DNA from: UBA935 sp031556725
Lineage (GTDB): Bacteria > Bacillota > Clostridia > Lachnospirales > Lachnospiraceae
Direction: 5' to 3'
DNA: 64,000 nt
Assembly (NCBI GenBank): GCA_031556725.1
Contig: JAVBSL010000009.1
Span: 62,001-126,000 of the forward strand
Shown: positions 53,337-61,157 of the stretch, piece by piece
How positions within the stretch are numbered: position 1 is the first letter of the stretch
Layout of the letters: every line of letters begins with the position of its first letter
Position numbers and translations under genes: made by a program
The notes under the pieces: model-generated
What the model saw: only the letters and a program-made list of their open reading frames with translations
What the model was told of the DNA's origin: nothing
The model's database searches: none

Positions 53337-53711
53337 ATGTTAAAGAATCTACATATTAATACCAATGTCACCTTTTTGCTGAAGTGTTTGCTGATGGCTT
53401 ATCTTGCTACTGCAGGACTTCTTTTGCTGCTGGCACTTTTGCTGTACCGGTTCAGTCTGGAAGAGAAAATCGTCTCCATCGGCATTATTGCCATTTACAT
53501 CATCGTAACCTTTCTGGCCGGCTTTATAACCGGGAAAAAGATGGGCACCCGAAAATTCTTATGGGGGCTTTTGATCGGCTGCATCTATTTTGCTGTGCTG
53601 GTGCTGGTATCACTGGTGGTGAATCACCGTTTATCCGATGTTGCTTCCAACTTCGTAACGGTTCTGCTCATATGCGGAGGCAGCGGCATGTTGGGGGGAA
53701 TGGTTAGTTAA
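53337..53711 (+). CDS. Small four-helix membrane protein, TIGR04086-like
   Basis: ATG at 53337 (GGAGG six bases before) gives 124 residues with four hydrophobic helices, including YLATAGLLLLLALLLYRFSL and a Gly-rich end GGSGMLGGMVS. Size, topology and nearness to the SCIFF-secDF cluster fit the TIGR04086 family of clostridial membrane proteins. Function is unknown. It is on the plus strand and ends 31 bp before a long inverted repeat. Confidence 0.75.
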   Translation: MLKNLHINTNVTFLLKCLLMAYLATAGLLLLLALLLYRFSLEEKIVSIGIIAIYIIVTFLAGFITGKKMGTRKFLWGLLIGCIYFAVLVLVSLVVNHRLSDVASNFVTVLLICGGSGMLGGMVS

Positions 53712-53742
53712 AATTGAGGTTGGCTACTCACTACGGGGTTGA

Positions 53743-54009
53743 GGGCTGCCGTAAAAGGAAATCGGGACGCAAGCCTCTGCCGGGAGTAACGCCGCCAACA
53801 AGGGAGCGCAACTTTTTCAGTTCAAATCCAGTTTTGCCAAACAGTTCAATGAGCCTTGAGCAGAATTCGTGTTCGCACAAGCAGGCTCCACGAATCTAAT
53901 TCTCATTTCCATGGCAAAAAGGGGATTTTTACTGAAAAAGTTGCGCTCCCTTGTTGGCGGCGTTACTCCCGGCAGAGGCTTGCGTCCCGATTTCCTTTTG
54001 CGGCAGCCC
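53743..54009. repeat. Long inverted repeat IR3
   Basis: Arms 53743-53839 and 53912-54009 are nearly perfect complements over about 97 bp, from GGGCTGCC to GGCAGCCC. The 72-bp centre can fold further (ATTCGTG/CACGAAT, or GAGCC/GGCTC). It fills the gap between two convergent genes, ending 4 bp before the hemZ stop. Its centre does not match IR1/IR2. Small frames seen inside it on the plus strand are artefacts of the palindrome. Confidence 0.9.
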
Positions 54010-54013
54010 GATT

Positions 54014-55510
54014 TCAGTTTAGAAGGGCGTTTTTTCGCTCTATCATCTCGTCAATCTTTTCAATATAAAGAGCTACGTCTTTGACGTTGTCGCATCGTTC
54101 GATGCGACCGTCTGCATAGACTCGCTTGGTTATGGTTCCGGCACCGAGGGCGACGATGGTTTGGAGTTCTTCCATGATCAGGATATTATAAATGCCGTAA
54201 TTGCCGGGGGTGGCGTAGCCGATGTTTTCGAAATTGCCGGCCATATTTTTTTGGCGGTAGAGGTAGTAGGGGTGCATGCCCATTTCTTCGGCACCCTTCA
54301 TGGCGATTGTCATGGTTTCTTCGGTGTTCCGCAGGGAATCCATGCCGTTTTCTTCGATCCATTGGTTTAAGCCGGAAGCACGTTTGACGGCCAGGGAATG
54401 GATGGTGAGTCCATCGGGCTTTAGCTGGGTTACGGCGGCTATGGTGGCAGCCACGTCTTCTTTGGTTTCTCCGGGTAATCCCAGGATGAGGTCCATGTTG
54501 ATATTGGTGAAGCCCTGCGTTCTGGCTAGTTTAAAGGCTTCTTCTATCTGTTCTACGGTATGTTGCCGGCCGATGATCTTCAGGGTTTCCTGCTTCATTG
54601 TCTGGGGATTGATGGAGATGCGGCTGACACCGTATTTTTTCAGTACCTGCAGTTTTTCTGCTGTGATGCTGTCGGCCCGGCCGGCTTCTACGGTAAACTC
54701 CTTGACCTGAGAAAAGTCAAAACTGTCACACACCTTTGAAAGCAATCTTTCTAACTGAGCCGGTTCCAGGGTTGTGGGTGTTCCGCCGCCAATGTAGATG
54801 CTGTCCAGGATCTTATCGCGGTAAGCGTCTGCGGTGTATATTATTTCTTTTTCCAAAGCGTCCAGATATTCGTCTACCCGTTTTTGCCATTTGGCAATGG
54901 GGTACGAGGTAAAGGAACAGTACAGGCAGGTGGTGGGGCAAAAAGGGATGCCGATGTAGAGACTATAGCCATCCTGATAATGTATTCCGGCTAAGATTTC
55001 CCGTTCGCGTCTGGCAATATCCAAGGCCAGCCGGCCTTTTTCCGCACTGATAAAGTATGTTGCCTGCATATAATTAAGAATATCTTCTTCGGACATCCCC
55101 TGCTCCAATAGATTCATCGGAATCTTGGTGGGGCGGATACCGGTCAGAGTTCCCCAGGGCAGCTGCTTTCCGGTGTACTCTGCCAAATGGTGATAAATTA
55201 ATTGTTTTAAGGCATTTTTTATATCCGGCCGTTCCATTGACGAGTCTATCCCGATCTTGGCTGCCAGAAAGCTGCTGCTGGGACCGGATACATCCGACAG
55301 CATGATTAGAATCTTATCCTCCTCAAAGGAAATGTGAATGTCCGGGATATTTTCATCCGAGCTGCTGCTGTCCTTATCCAGTTCCTTTTCCTGATATACT
55401 TTTACTTCCTGCTCAGGATAAAAGGCCTTTACCAGGGAATGGATATCATATTCAAAACCGGTTTGATTGGTACTGACTACTAACATATATTGATGACCAT
55501 GCCTTTCCAT
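54014..55510 (-). CDS. hemZ: Coproporphyrinogen dehydrogenase HemZ-type radical SAM protein
   Basis: The 498-residue protein has a N-terminal HemZ-specific part and a HemN-like radical SAM domain with IPFCPTTCLYCSFTSYPIAK, IYIGGGTPTTLEPAQL and SINPQTMKQETL. HemN relatives oxidise coproporphyrinogen III without oxygen, but some act in heme handling instead, and no other heme genes are here. The ATG at 55510 has a weak ribosome site. Confidence 0.88.
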   Translation of the reverse strand: MERHGHQYMLVVSTNQTGFEYDIHSLVKAFYPEQEVKVYQEKELDKDSSSSDENIPDIHISFEEDKILIMLSDVSGPSSSFLAAKIGIDSSMERPDIKNALKQLIYHHLAEYTGKQLPWGTLTGIRPTKIPMNLLEQGMSEEDILNYMQATYFISAEKGRLALDIARREREILAGIHYQDGYSLYIGIPFCPTTCLYCSFTSYPIAKWQKRVDEYLDALEKEIIYTADAYRDKILDSIYIGGGTPTTLEPAQLERLLSKVCDSFDFSQVKEFTVEAGRADSITAEKLQVLKKYGVSRISINPQTMKQETLKIIGRQHTVEQIEEAFKLARTQGFTNINMDLILGLPGETKEDVAATIAAVTQLKPDGLTIHSLAVKRASGLNQWIEENGMDSLRNTEETMTIAMKGAEEMGMHPYYLYRQKNMAGNFENIGYATPGNYGIYNILIMEELQTIVALGAGTITKRVYADGRIERCDNVKDVALYIEKIDEMIERKNALLN

Positions 55511-55512
55511 TA

Positions 55513-56538
55513 CTATCGATTTTTTAACGCCTTATATGCCGCAATACCGGTTTCCAGAATAAAGCTGAAAGCCAATATAATCAGTATTACATTGGATATC
55601 GCTGAAGTATCCCAGTAAATTCGCAGTTCTCCATCCGTCTTGATGGCAGTCTGCAAAACCTCTTCCAGAGAAGCCTTAAAATCCGGATTCCAGATGGGAT
55701 ATCCCTTAAGTACCACCGCACTTAAGACAAAGGATATGATATTGCATACTGCTGTTGCGATCATAACAGTTATATTATAGCATCCCTGCACCAATTTGAC
55801 TATTGATTTCAAGATCCCCAAAACCGTTGCCACCAGCAATAGCGGTAATACCTGATACCAGATTACCAAATTAAAAATCGGGATAGTTTGAATAACATTA
55901 TTTTTACCTGCCGCCGTAACCCATACTCCCATCAGATGGGGAGCGGACACATATAAAACGGCAAACAACACAGAAAACACAATATCCACAATCATGGAGC
56001 TTTTCTTAATAATCATCTCCTTAGCAGGAATCTCCGGCAAATCCTGGGGCGTCCATCCCATACCATCATATTCGATTTTCACCTTATACTTCTCTAATAA
56101 AATAAAAATAATTGTTATAACCGCAAAGAGTTGCAGGAGAATCCCAAATATTGTTGTAACTCCCAGTCCCGCTTCTAAATATTCATTATATATGGCCGCC
56201 GCATCATATCTGTTTGTAAAAGCCTTCACCACACCGCTGACAATTTGTGAAATAACCAGCCCGGCACCTGTACAAATCAAGGTGATTTTAACGATCATCC
56301 AATATAAGTCATAGTATTCACCGCTGATCAGGCTATCCTTATCCCCCCGGTACTTTCGTGCCAGCCTGGCCGGACTGCCTAATTCCTTCAATATCGCTTC
56401 CACATCCTGTTCTTCAGCCATGTCTTCAATTAAGGTTCTCAGTTCTTCACCGATATCCTTCCGCATTCCTTCCGGCAATCTTCTGGTCACATCATATACA
56501 TATCTTTCAATTAAATCCTGATTATCTGTCCTGCTCAT
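55513..56538 (-). CDS. HAAS-domain membrane protein, partner of PadR regulator
   Basis: The 341-residue protein starts with an HAAS-like helical signalling domain (residues 1-65, RYVYDVTRRLPEGMRKDIGE, VEAILKELGSPARLARKYRG) followed by about seven membrane helices. HAAS domains occur next to PadR regulators and are thought to sense envelope or stress signals. It overlaps the padR gene by 17 bp, so the two are coupled. No enzymatic motif is seen. Confidence 0.75.
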   Translation of the reverse strand: MSRTDNQDLIERYVYDVTRRLPEGMRKDIGEELRTLIEDMAEEQDVEAILKELGSPARLARKYRGDKDSLISGEYYDLYWMIVKITLICTGAGLVISQIVSGVVKAFTNRYDAAAIYNEYLEAGLGVTTIFGILLQLFAVITIIFILLEKYKVKIEYDGMGWTPQDLPEIPAKEMIIKKSSMIVDIVFSVLFAVLYVSAPHLMGVWVTAAGKNNVIQTIPIFNLVIWYQVLPLLLVATVLGILKSIVKLVQGCYNITVMIATAVCNIISFVLSAVVLKGYPIWNPDFKASLEEVLQTAIKTDGELRIYWDTSAISNVILIILAFSFILETGIAAYKALKNR

Positions 56539-56878
56539 CGTAATCTCCTCCCAATAACTGCTCTATGCTTACATTCATCTCTTTCCATTGCCGTTTCAGT
56601 TCCTCAAACACTTCATCACCAAAAGCCGTCCGTTTATAGTACTTTCTGGGCTTATTGGCATCTGTCTCCCATTCACTGAACAATATCTCCTGTTTTTCCA
56701 AACGGCGCAGTAATGGATATAAGGTATTCGTATCTACCCGGACGCCCTTTTCTTCCATCAATTTAACCAACGTATATCCATACTGCGCTTCTCCCAACTG
56801 GCTTAATACGCTAAGCACAATTGTGCCTCTGCGCAATTCCAGAATCAGGGAAGGCAGTAATTCGTTTATATCTCCCAT
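56522..56878 (-). CDS. PadR family transcriptional regulator
   Basis: ATG at 56878 after GGAGG gives 118 residues with the PadR winged helix: GTIVLSVLSQLGEAQYGYTL, VDTNTLYPLLRRLEKQEIL, RKYYKRTAFG. It is the first gene of a two-gene operon with the HAAS membrane protein. A dyad in its own promoter suggests autorepression. Confidence 0.92.
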   Translation of the reverse strand: MGDINELLPSLILELRRGTIVLSVLSQLGEAQYGYTLVKLMEEKGVRVDTNTLYPLLRRLEKQEILFSEWETDANKPRKYYKRTAFGDEVFEELKRQWKEMNVSIEQLLGGDYDEQDR

Positions 56879-56905
56879 AGCGTCTCCTCCTTTATTTGTA
56901 ATTTT

Positions 56906-56935
56906 ATTATATGGTGTAGCGCACACTATTGTCAA
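56906..56935 (-). promoter_or_regulatory. padR promoter with dyad operator
   Basis: TTGACA and TATAAT spaced by 18 bp on the minus strand, 27 bp before the start. The spacer contains GTGTAGCGCACAC (56914-56926), a GTGT-N5-ACAC dyad that fits the usual PadR operator form. Confidence 0.65.
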
Positions 56936-56962
56936 TACAAAAATATGATAAAATAATTAACA

Positions 56963-56990
56963 CAAAAAAACAGCCTGTTACGGCTGTTTT
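56963..56990 (-). terminator. Terminator after the relA-MBL operon
   Basis: AAAACAGCC/GGCTGTTTT with a six-base loop, followed by a T-run on the minus strand. It is 4 bp from the MBL hydrolase stop codon. Confidence 0.85.
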
Positions 56991-56993
56991 CTA

Positions 56994-57632
56994 TTAGCAA
57001 AATGGGTTGTTATTCTTTTCGTATTGAATATCTGTTCTCTCACCATGCCCCGGATACACCTGTACCTCCTCCGGAAGAACAAATAATTTTTCTTTAATGG
57101 AACGCACCAGGGTACTCATACTGCCGGTCGGGAAATCAGTCCGTCCCACCGATTCCTGAAATAAGGTATCACCGCTGATCAGTATTTTATCTTCCGGAAA
57201 ATAATAGCAGCAACTTCCCTTGGTGTGGCCCGGTGTGGCAATCAATTTGCAGGTTATATCGGCTATGGTAATCACCTCGCCGTCTTTCAGGTATTCATCT
57301 ACCTGAAGGGCGCATGCCCGGCCGGCACTTTCGGAAATATTAATCTTTACATCTTCACACACTTCTTTTTCTTCTTCATATGCATATATGCGGGCACCGG
57401 AAAGTTCTCTTAACTTATCTGCTCCCCAAATATGATCAAAATGGCCGTGTGTCAGTAAAATCCCGGCTACCCGAAAGCCGTTTTTCTGCAAGGTTTCGTA
57501 AATATAATCCCCCCGGTCAGCCGGATCGATAAAGATAACATCCTTTTCGCTTTGATCACTGTCCTGATAAATAAAATAACAATTTGTCTGGCAAATCCCT
57601 AACATAAGTCTGCCAATCTTCAAATCTGCCAT
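56994..57632 (-). CDS. MBL-fold metallo-hydrolase (glyoxalase II-like)
   Basis: ATG at 57632 after GGAG gives 212 residues. The metal-binding THGHFDHIWG motif, ATPGHTKGSCCYY, ISGDTLF and a C-terminal YPGHGE are all present. Glyoxalase II-like or persulfide-related activity is possible; substrate unknown. It follows relA by 25 bp, a common clostridial order. Confidence 0.9.
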   Translation of the reverse strand: MADLKIGRLMLGICQTNCYFIYQDSDQSEKDVIFIDPADRGDYIYETLQKNGFRVAGILLTHGHFDHIWGADKLRELSGARIYAYEEEKEVCEDVKINISESAGRACALQVDEYLKDGEVITIADITCKLIATPGHTKGSCCYYFPEDKILISGDTLFQESVGRTDFPTGSMSTLVRSIKEKLFVLPEEVQVYPGHGERTDIQYEKNNNPFC

Positions 57633-57657
57633 ACTCTGCTCTCCTATCACCCGGCTT

Positions 57658-59961
57658 TCAACCGGTGGTACGCTCAATATCAATTACACTTTCAATTCCG
57701 CGAACTTTATCAATAATATGGATCAACTCATTGCGGTTACTGATTTCAAAAGACATCGACATAATTGCCATGCCCTGTTTATTTACCCTGGTATTCAGAG
57801 CAGTGATATCAATTTTCTTTTCAGTCATGGTGCGGGAAATATCCGCCAGTAAACCATTTCTGTTTTCGGCAAAAATCTTAATTTCGGCCATATATTTTTC
57901 GTTCACAATGCTTTCGGCCGCCTGCTGCCACTCTGCATCGATCAGTCTTTCCCGGTCCGCCTCCACCAGATTGATGATATTAACACAATCGGTGCGGTGA
58001 ATGGATACACCTCTGCCTCTGGTAACAAATCCCACAATTTCATCGCCCGGTAAAGGGGAACAGCACTTGGAAAAACGTACCGCAACATCATCAGCACCTT
58101 TTACAATAATTCCGCTTTTCGAATGAATCTGCACCGGTTTTTCAGAACTGGAATTCTCATTGATACTGGCCAGAATATCTTCATCTGACAGGTTCTTTTT
58201 CTCGTTCTTGTCATGTGCTTCCACCAGCTTATTGACAATCTGCCCTTCCTTCAAGCCTCCATGACCGACTGCCGCAAGTACCGAATCCCAATCCCGGAAT
58301 CCGTATTTTTTCATAATGATATCCATATATTCATTCTTCATGATTTCATGAATATTGATACCCCGCATCCGGCAATAATTTATCAAAAGTTCTTTACCCC
58401 TGACAATATTTTCCACCTTAAATTCACTTTTGAACCATTGATGAATCTTGTTCTTGGCCTGGGTACTTTTTACCACATTCAGCCAGTCACGACTTGGACC
58501 TTTTGAATTTTGGGAGGTCATAATTTCAATCCGGTCGCCATTATTAATTTCATAGTCGATGGTTACTAACCGGCCGTTTACTCTGGCACCGATCATTTTA
58601 TTTCCCACGGCACTGTGAATACTGTAAGCAAAATCAATGGGTGTGGAACCCGCCGGCAGATTTTTGACATCTCCGGTAGGAGTAAAGCAGTAAACACTGT
58701 CGGAAAACAAATCCAAATCGCTTTTCAGCAGATTCATAAATTCCCGGTTGTCGGACATGTCGCGCTGCCACTCTAAAATCTGACGCAGCCACTGCAGTTT
58801 CTCTTCCTCCGTAGTTTCCACCTTTTTGCCGTCGGCGGCTACTTTATATTTCCAATGAGCGGCAATACCAAATTCCGCTGCTTTATGCATTTCATAGGTA
58901 CGAATCTGAATTTCAAAGGGCTGACCGCTGGTTCCGATCAATGTTGTATGCAAAGATTGATACATATTGGCTTTGGGCATGGCAATATAATCTTTAAAAC
59001 GGCCGGGAATCGGCTTATACATCTCATGGATAACCCCCAGTGCCGCATAGCAGTCCTTTACCGAATCCACAATAATACGTACCGCAAATAAATCATAAAT
59101 CTGATCGATACTCTTATCCTGATTCTTCATTTTTTTATATATACTGAAAAAATGCTTTACCCGTCCATCTATCTGGGCTTTAATACCGGCACTTATGATA
59201 TGCTCACTGATTTCATCCACAATAGTTTGAATATATTTTTCTCTGGCTCCCCGACGAACAGCGATTTTTTCCACCAGATCATAATAAGCTTCCGGTTCCA
59301 GATATTTCAGGGACAAATCATCCAGTTCTACTTTAATCTTGGAAATACCCAGACGCTGGGCAATAGGCGCATATATTTCAATGGTCTCCCTGGCAATCCG
59401 CTGCTGGCTTTCCGGTTTCTGATATTTTAGTGTCCGCATATTGTGCAGACGATCAGCCAACTTAATTAAAATAACCCGAATGTCCTTGGCCATGGCCAGG
59501 AACATCTTCCGCAGGTTCTCCGCCTGCATCTCCAACCGGTCATTACGTTTATCTTCACCGCCTTCGGGTAACTGTAACTGCTGCAGCTTGGTCACCCCAT
59601 CCACCAAAAGGGCGACTTCTTCTCCAAACTCTTCACAGATCTCTTCGTCAGTCATAATCGTATCTTCTACCACATCATGTAACAGACCGGCCGCAATGGT
59701 CTCTTTATCCATCTCCAGATCAGCCAGAATAATGCCCACACACAAAGGATGAATGATATAAGGTTCACCTGATTTGCGGACTTGATCCTTATGGGCATCA
59801 TAAGCCGCCTGGTATGCCTTTTCAATCAAAGAGATATCGTCGGAAGGATGATACTTTTTCACACGCGAAATCAAGTCCTGATATAAAGTCTCAGGACTTT
59901 GGAATTCTTCAATGGATTCAATTCTGCCGTCGTCGATTACGACCTCATTATTTGCCTTCAT
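57658..59961 (-). CDS. relA: Bifunctional (p)ppGpp synthetase/hydrolase
   Basis: The Rel enzyme makes and degrades the alarmone (p)ppGpp. It has an HD hydrolase domain (GLLHDVVEDTIMTDEEICEE), a synthetase domain (YKKMKNQDKSIDQIYDLFAV), TGS (LPAGSTPIDFAYSIHSAVGN) and a C-terminal ACT domain. Both active sites look intact. Length is 767. It overlaps apt by 14 bp. Confidence 0.97.
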   Translation of the reverse strand: MKANNEVVIDDGRIESIEEFQSPETLYQDLISRVKKYHPSDDISLIEKAYQAAYDAHKDQVRKSGEPYIIHPLCVGIILADLEMDKETIAAGLLHDVVEDTIMTDEEICEEFGEEVALLVDGVTKLQQLQLPEGGEDKRNDRLEMQAENLRKMFLAMAKDIRVILIKLADRLHNMRTLKYQKPESQQRIARETIEIYAPIAQRLGISKIKVELDDLSLKYLEPEAYYDLVEKIAVRRGAREKYIQTIVDEISEHIISAGIKAQIDGRVKHFFSIYKKMKNQDKSIDQIYDLFAVRIIVDSVKDCYAALGVIHEMYKPIPGRFKDYIAMPKANMYQSLHTTLIGTSGQPFEIQIRTYEMHKAAEFGIAAHWKYKVAADGKKVETTEEEKLQWLRQILEWQRDMSDNREFMNLLKSDLDLFSDSVYCFTPTGDVKNLPAGSTPIDFAYSIHSAVGNKMIGARVNGRLVTIDYEINNGDRIEIMTSQNSKGPSRDWLNVVKSTQAKNKIHQWFKSEFKVENIVRGKELLINYCRMRGINIHEIMKNEYMDIIMKKYGFRDWDSVLAAVGHGGLKEGQIVNKLVEAHDKNEKKNLSDEDILASINENSSSEKPVQIHSKSGIIVKGADDVAVRFSKCCSPLPGDEIVGFVTRGRGVSIHRTDCVNIINLVEADRERLIDAEWQQAAESIVNEKYMAEIKIFAENRNGLLADISRTMTEKKIDITALNTRVNKQGMAIMSMSFEISNRNELIHIIDKVRGIESVIDIERTTG

Positions 59962-60472
59962 AGCAAATGGCTGCCTCCAAACGATAGTCTTTTATCTTCT
60001 CTCTGCCTTTCAATCCGGCCAGTTCTATCAAAACCACAATACCTACCACTTCACCGCCCAGGCTTTCGATCAAACGGATCATCGCCTCAGTGGTACCGCC
60101 GGTTGCAATCAGATCATCTACAATCAACACCTTTTGTCCCGGTGTAATGGAATCCTTATGCATCTCTATAGTAGCCTTCCCATATTCCAGATCATAATCC
60201 ATGAATACTGTTTCACAAGGCAGTTTTCCCTTTTTGCGAATCAGGACAAAGGGCTTCTTCTTATTATATGCAATCGGTGTCCCAAAAATAAACCCTCTTG
60301 ATTCCGGGCCAACCACAACATCGTATTCCAGGTCTTTGATCAATTCCTGCATCGTATCCACCGCCAGCTGCAATCCATCCGCATCCTGCAGAACACTGGT
60401 TACATCCCTGAAAATAACCCCTTCTTCAGGAAAATCCGGTATACTTCTCACGTACTCTTCTAGTTTCTTCAT
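59948..60472 (-). CDS. apt: Adenine phosphoribosyltransferase
   Basis: Apt salvages adenine to AMP. ATG at 60472 with GGGAGGG gives 174 residues, starting MKKLEEYVRSIPDFPEEGVI. The PRPP motif VLIVDDLIATGGTTEA and VVGPESRGFIFG are present. It heads the apt-relA operon; recJ, which often precedes apt, is absent, its place taken by long inverted repeats. Confidence 0.96.
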   Translation of the reverse strand: MKKLEEYVRSIPDFPEEGVIFRDVTSVLQDADGLQLAVDTMQELIKDLEYDVVVGPESRGFIFGTPIAYNKKKPFVLIRKKGKLPCETVFMDYDLEYGKATIEMHKDSITPGQKVLIVDDLIATGGTTEAMIRLIESLGGEVVGIVVLIELAGLKGREKIKDYRLEAAICYEGK

Positions 60473-60517
60473 AGGTCCCTCCCACAAAGTCATCAATAAT
60501 GTCGAACAATAAATTTA

Positions 60518-60546
60518 ATTATATTATTAATTTTCAATGAAGTCAA
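60518..60546 (-). promoter_or_regulatory. SigmaA promoter of apt-relA
   Basis: TTGACT and a perfect TATAAT spaced by 17 bp on the minus strand, 46 bp before apt. Confidence 0.72.
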
Positions 60547-60585
60547 TACATTTGCCATCAGGCCAACCGGACTGGCCAACCGGAC

Positions 60586-60845
60586 GCTTCGCCGGGGAAA
60601 GGTATTGAAGAGGCGGGGAGGGGGGCGGTGTCGGGAGCGGAGGGTTCTTTCCCATTACAGCGAAATGCGCGCTCACAAGAACTCCAGGCAGCCTAAATAC
60701 GTACCGGAATCTCGGCAGCCGCCTCCATTCCGCCTTAGTCTGCCTTCCGTGTGGCTTAATGCATTTCTTCTGTAATGGGAAAGACCCTTCCGCCCTCCGA
60801 TACCGCCCACCCTCCCCCGCCTCCTTCTACACTGTGAGGCGAAGC
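60586..60845. repeat. Long inverted repeat IR4, G-rich arm
   Basis: Arms run from GCTTCGCC (60586) to GGCGAAGC (60845); the best-paired part is 60607-60666 against 60769-60827. The centre holds AGGCAG/CTGCCT and CGGAAT/ATTCCG. The left arm has four G-runs (60615-60644) that fit a G-quadruplex pattern. It lies in the 60497-61157 gap, where I find no gene; a frame at 60673-61056 is a shadow across the repeats. Confidence 0.75.
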
Positions 60846-60944
60846 TGTGCATTGTATTTTGAACTGTATTTGCTTTTGTTTTTTGCTCTTTTTCGCTGAA
60901 CAGCGTAATAAAAGCGCCAGGTTTTTTGCCGGTAAAGTAGCGCT

Positions 60945-61125
60945 GGACTTGGGGTTGCGACTCCGGGGTAATCATCCTCGTAGTGCACCGTTGAAAAAAC
61001 ATGGTAAATAAAAAATGTGCGTCAGTAGCAGACTCTTTTGTCTGATAATGACGCACATTTTATTTAACATGTTCTTTTCTTCGGTGTGCGGAGGACGATT
61101 ACCCCGGAGTCGCAACCCCAAGTCC
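60945..61125. repeat. Long inverted repeat IR2, core shared with IR1
   Basis: Arms 60945-61024 and 61049-61125 are nearly complementary. The centre (CAGAC/GTCTG apex, GTAG/ATAA internal loop, GTAGTGCACCGTTGAA on the left, TTCTTCGGTGTGCG on the right) is almost the same as IR1, but the outer arms are different in sequence while still pairing with each other. It lies 32 bp after the groEL stop and may end groESL transcription. Confidence 0.85.
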
Positions 61126-61157
61126 TCACTACCTCCCCGACAACACCTGCCCTTTTA

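Noticed and set aside
53714..54084. Three short plus-strand open frames in and after IR3
   Set aside because: They read through the palindrome in several frames, giving mirror-like sequences, and have no ribosome site.
60673..61056. Open frame of 127 codons on the minus strand
   Set aside because: It runs across IR4 and IR2, has Arg/Gly-rich low-complexity content, no ribosome site and no family; it is a by-product of the repeats.
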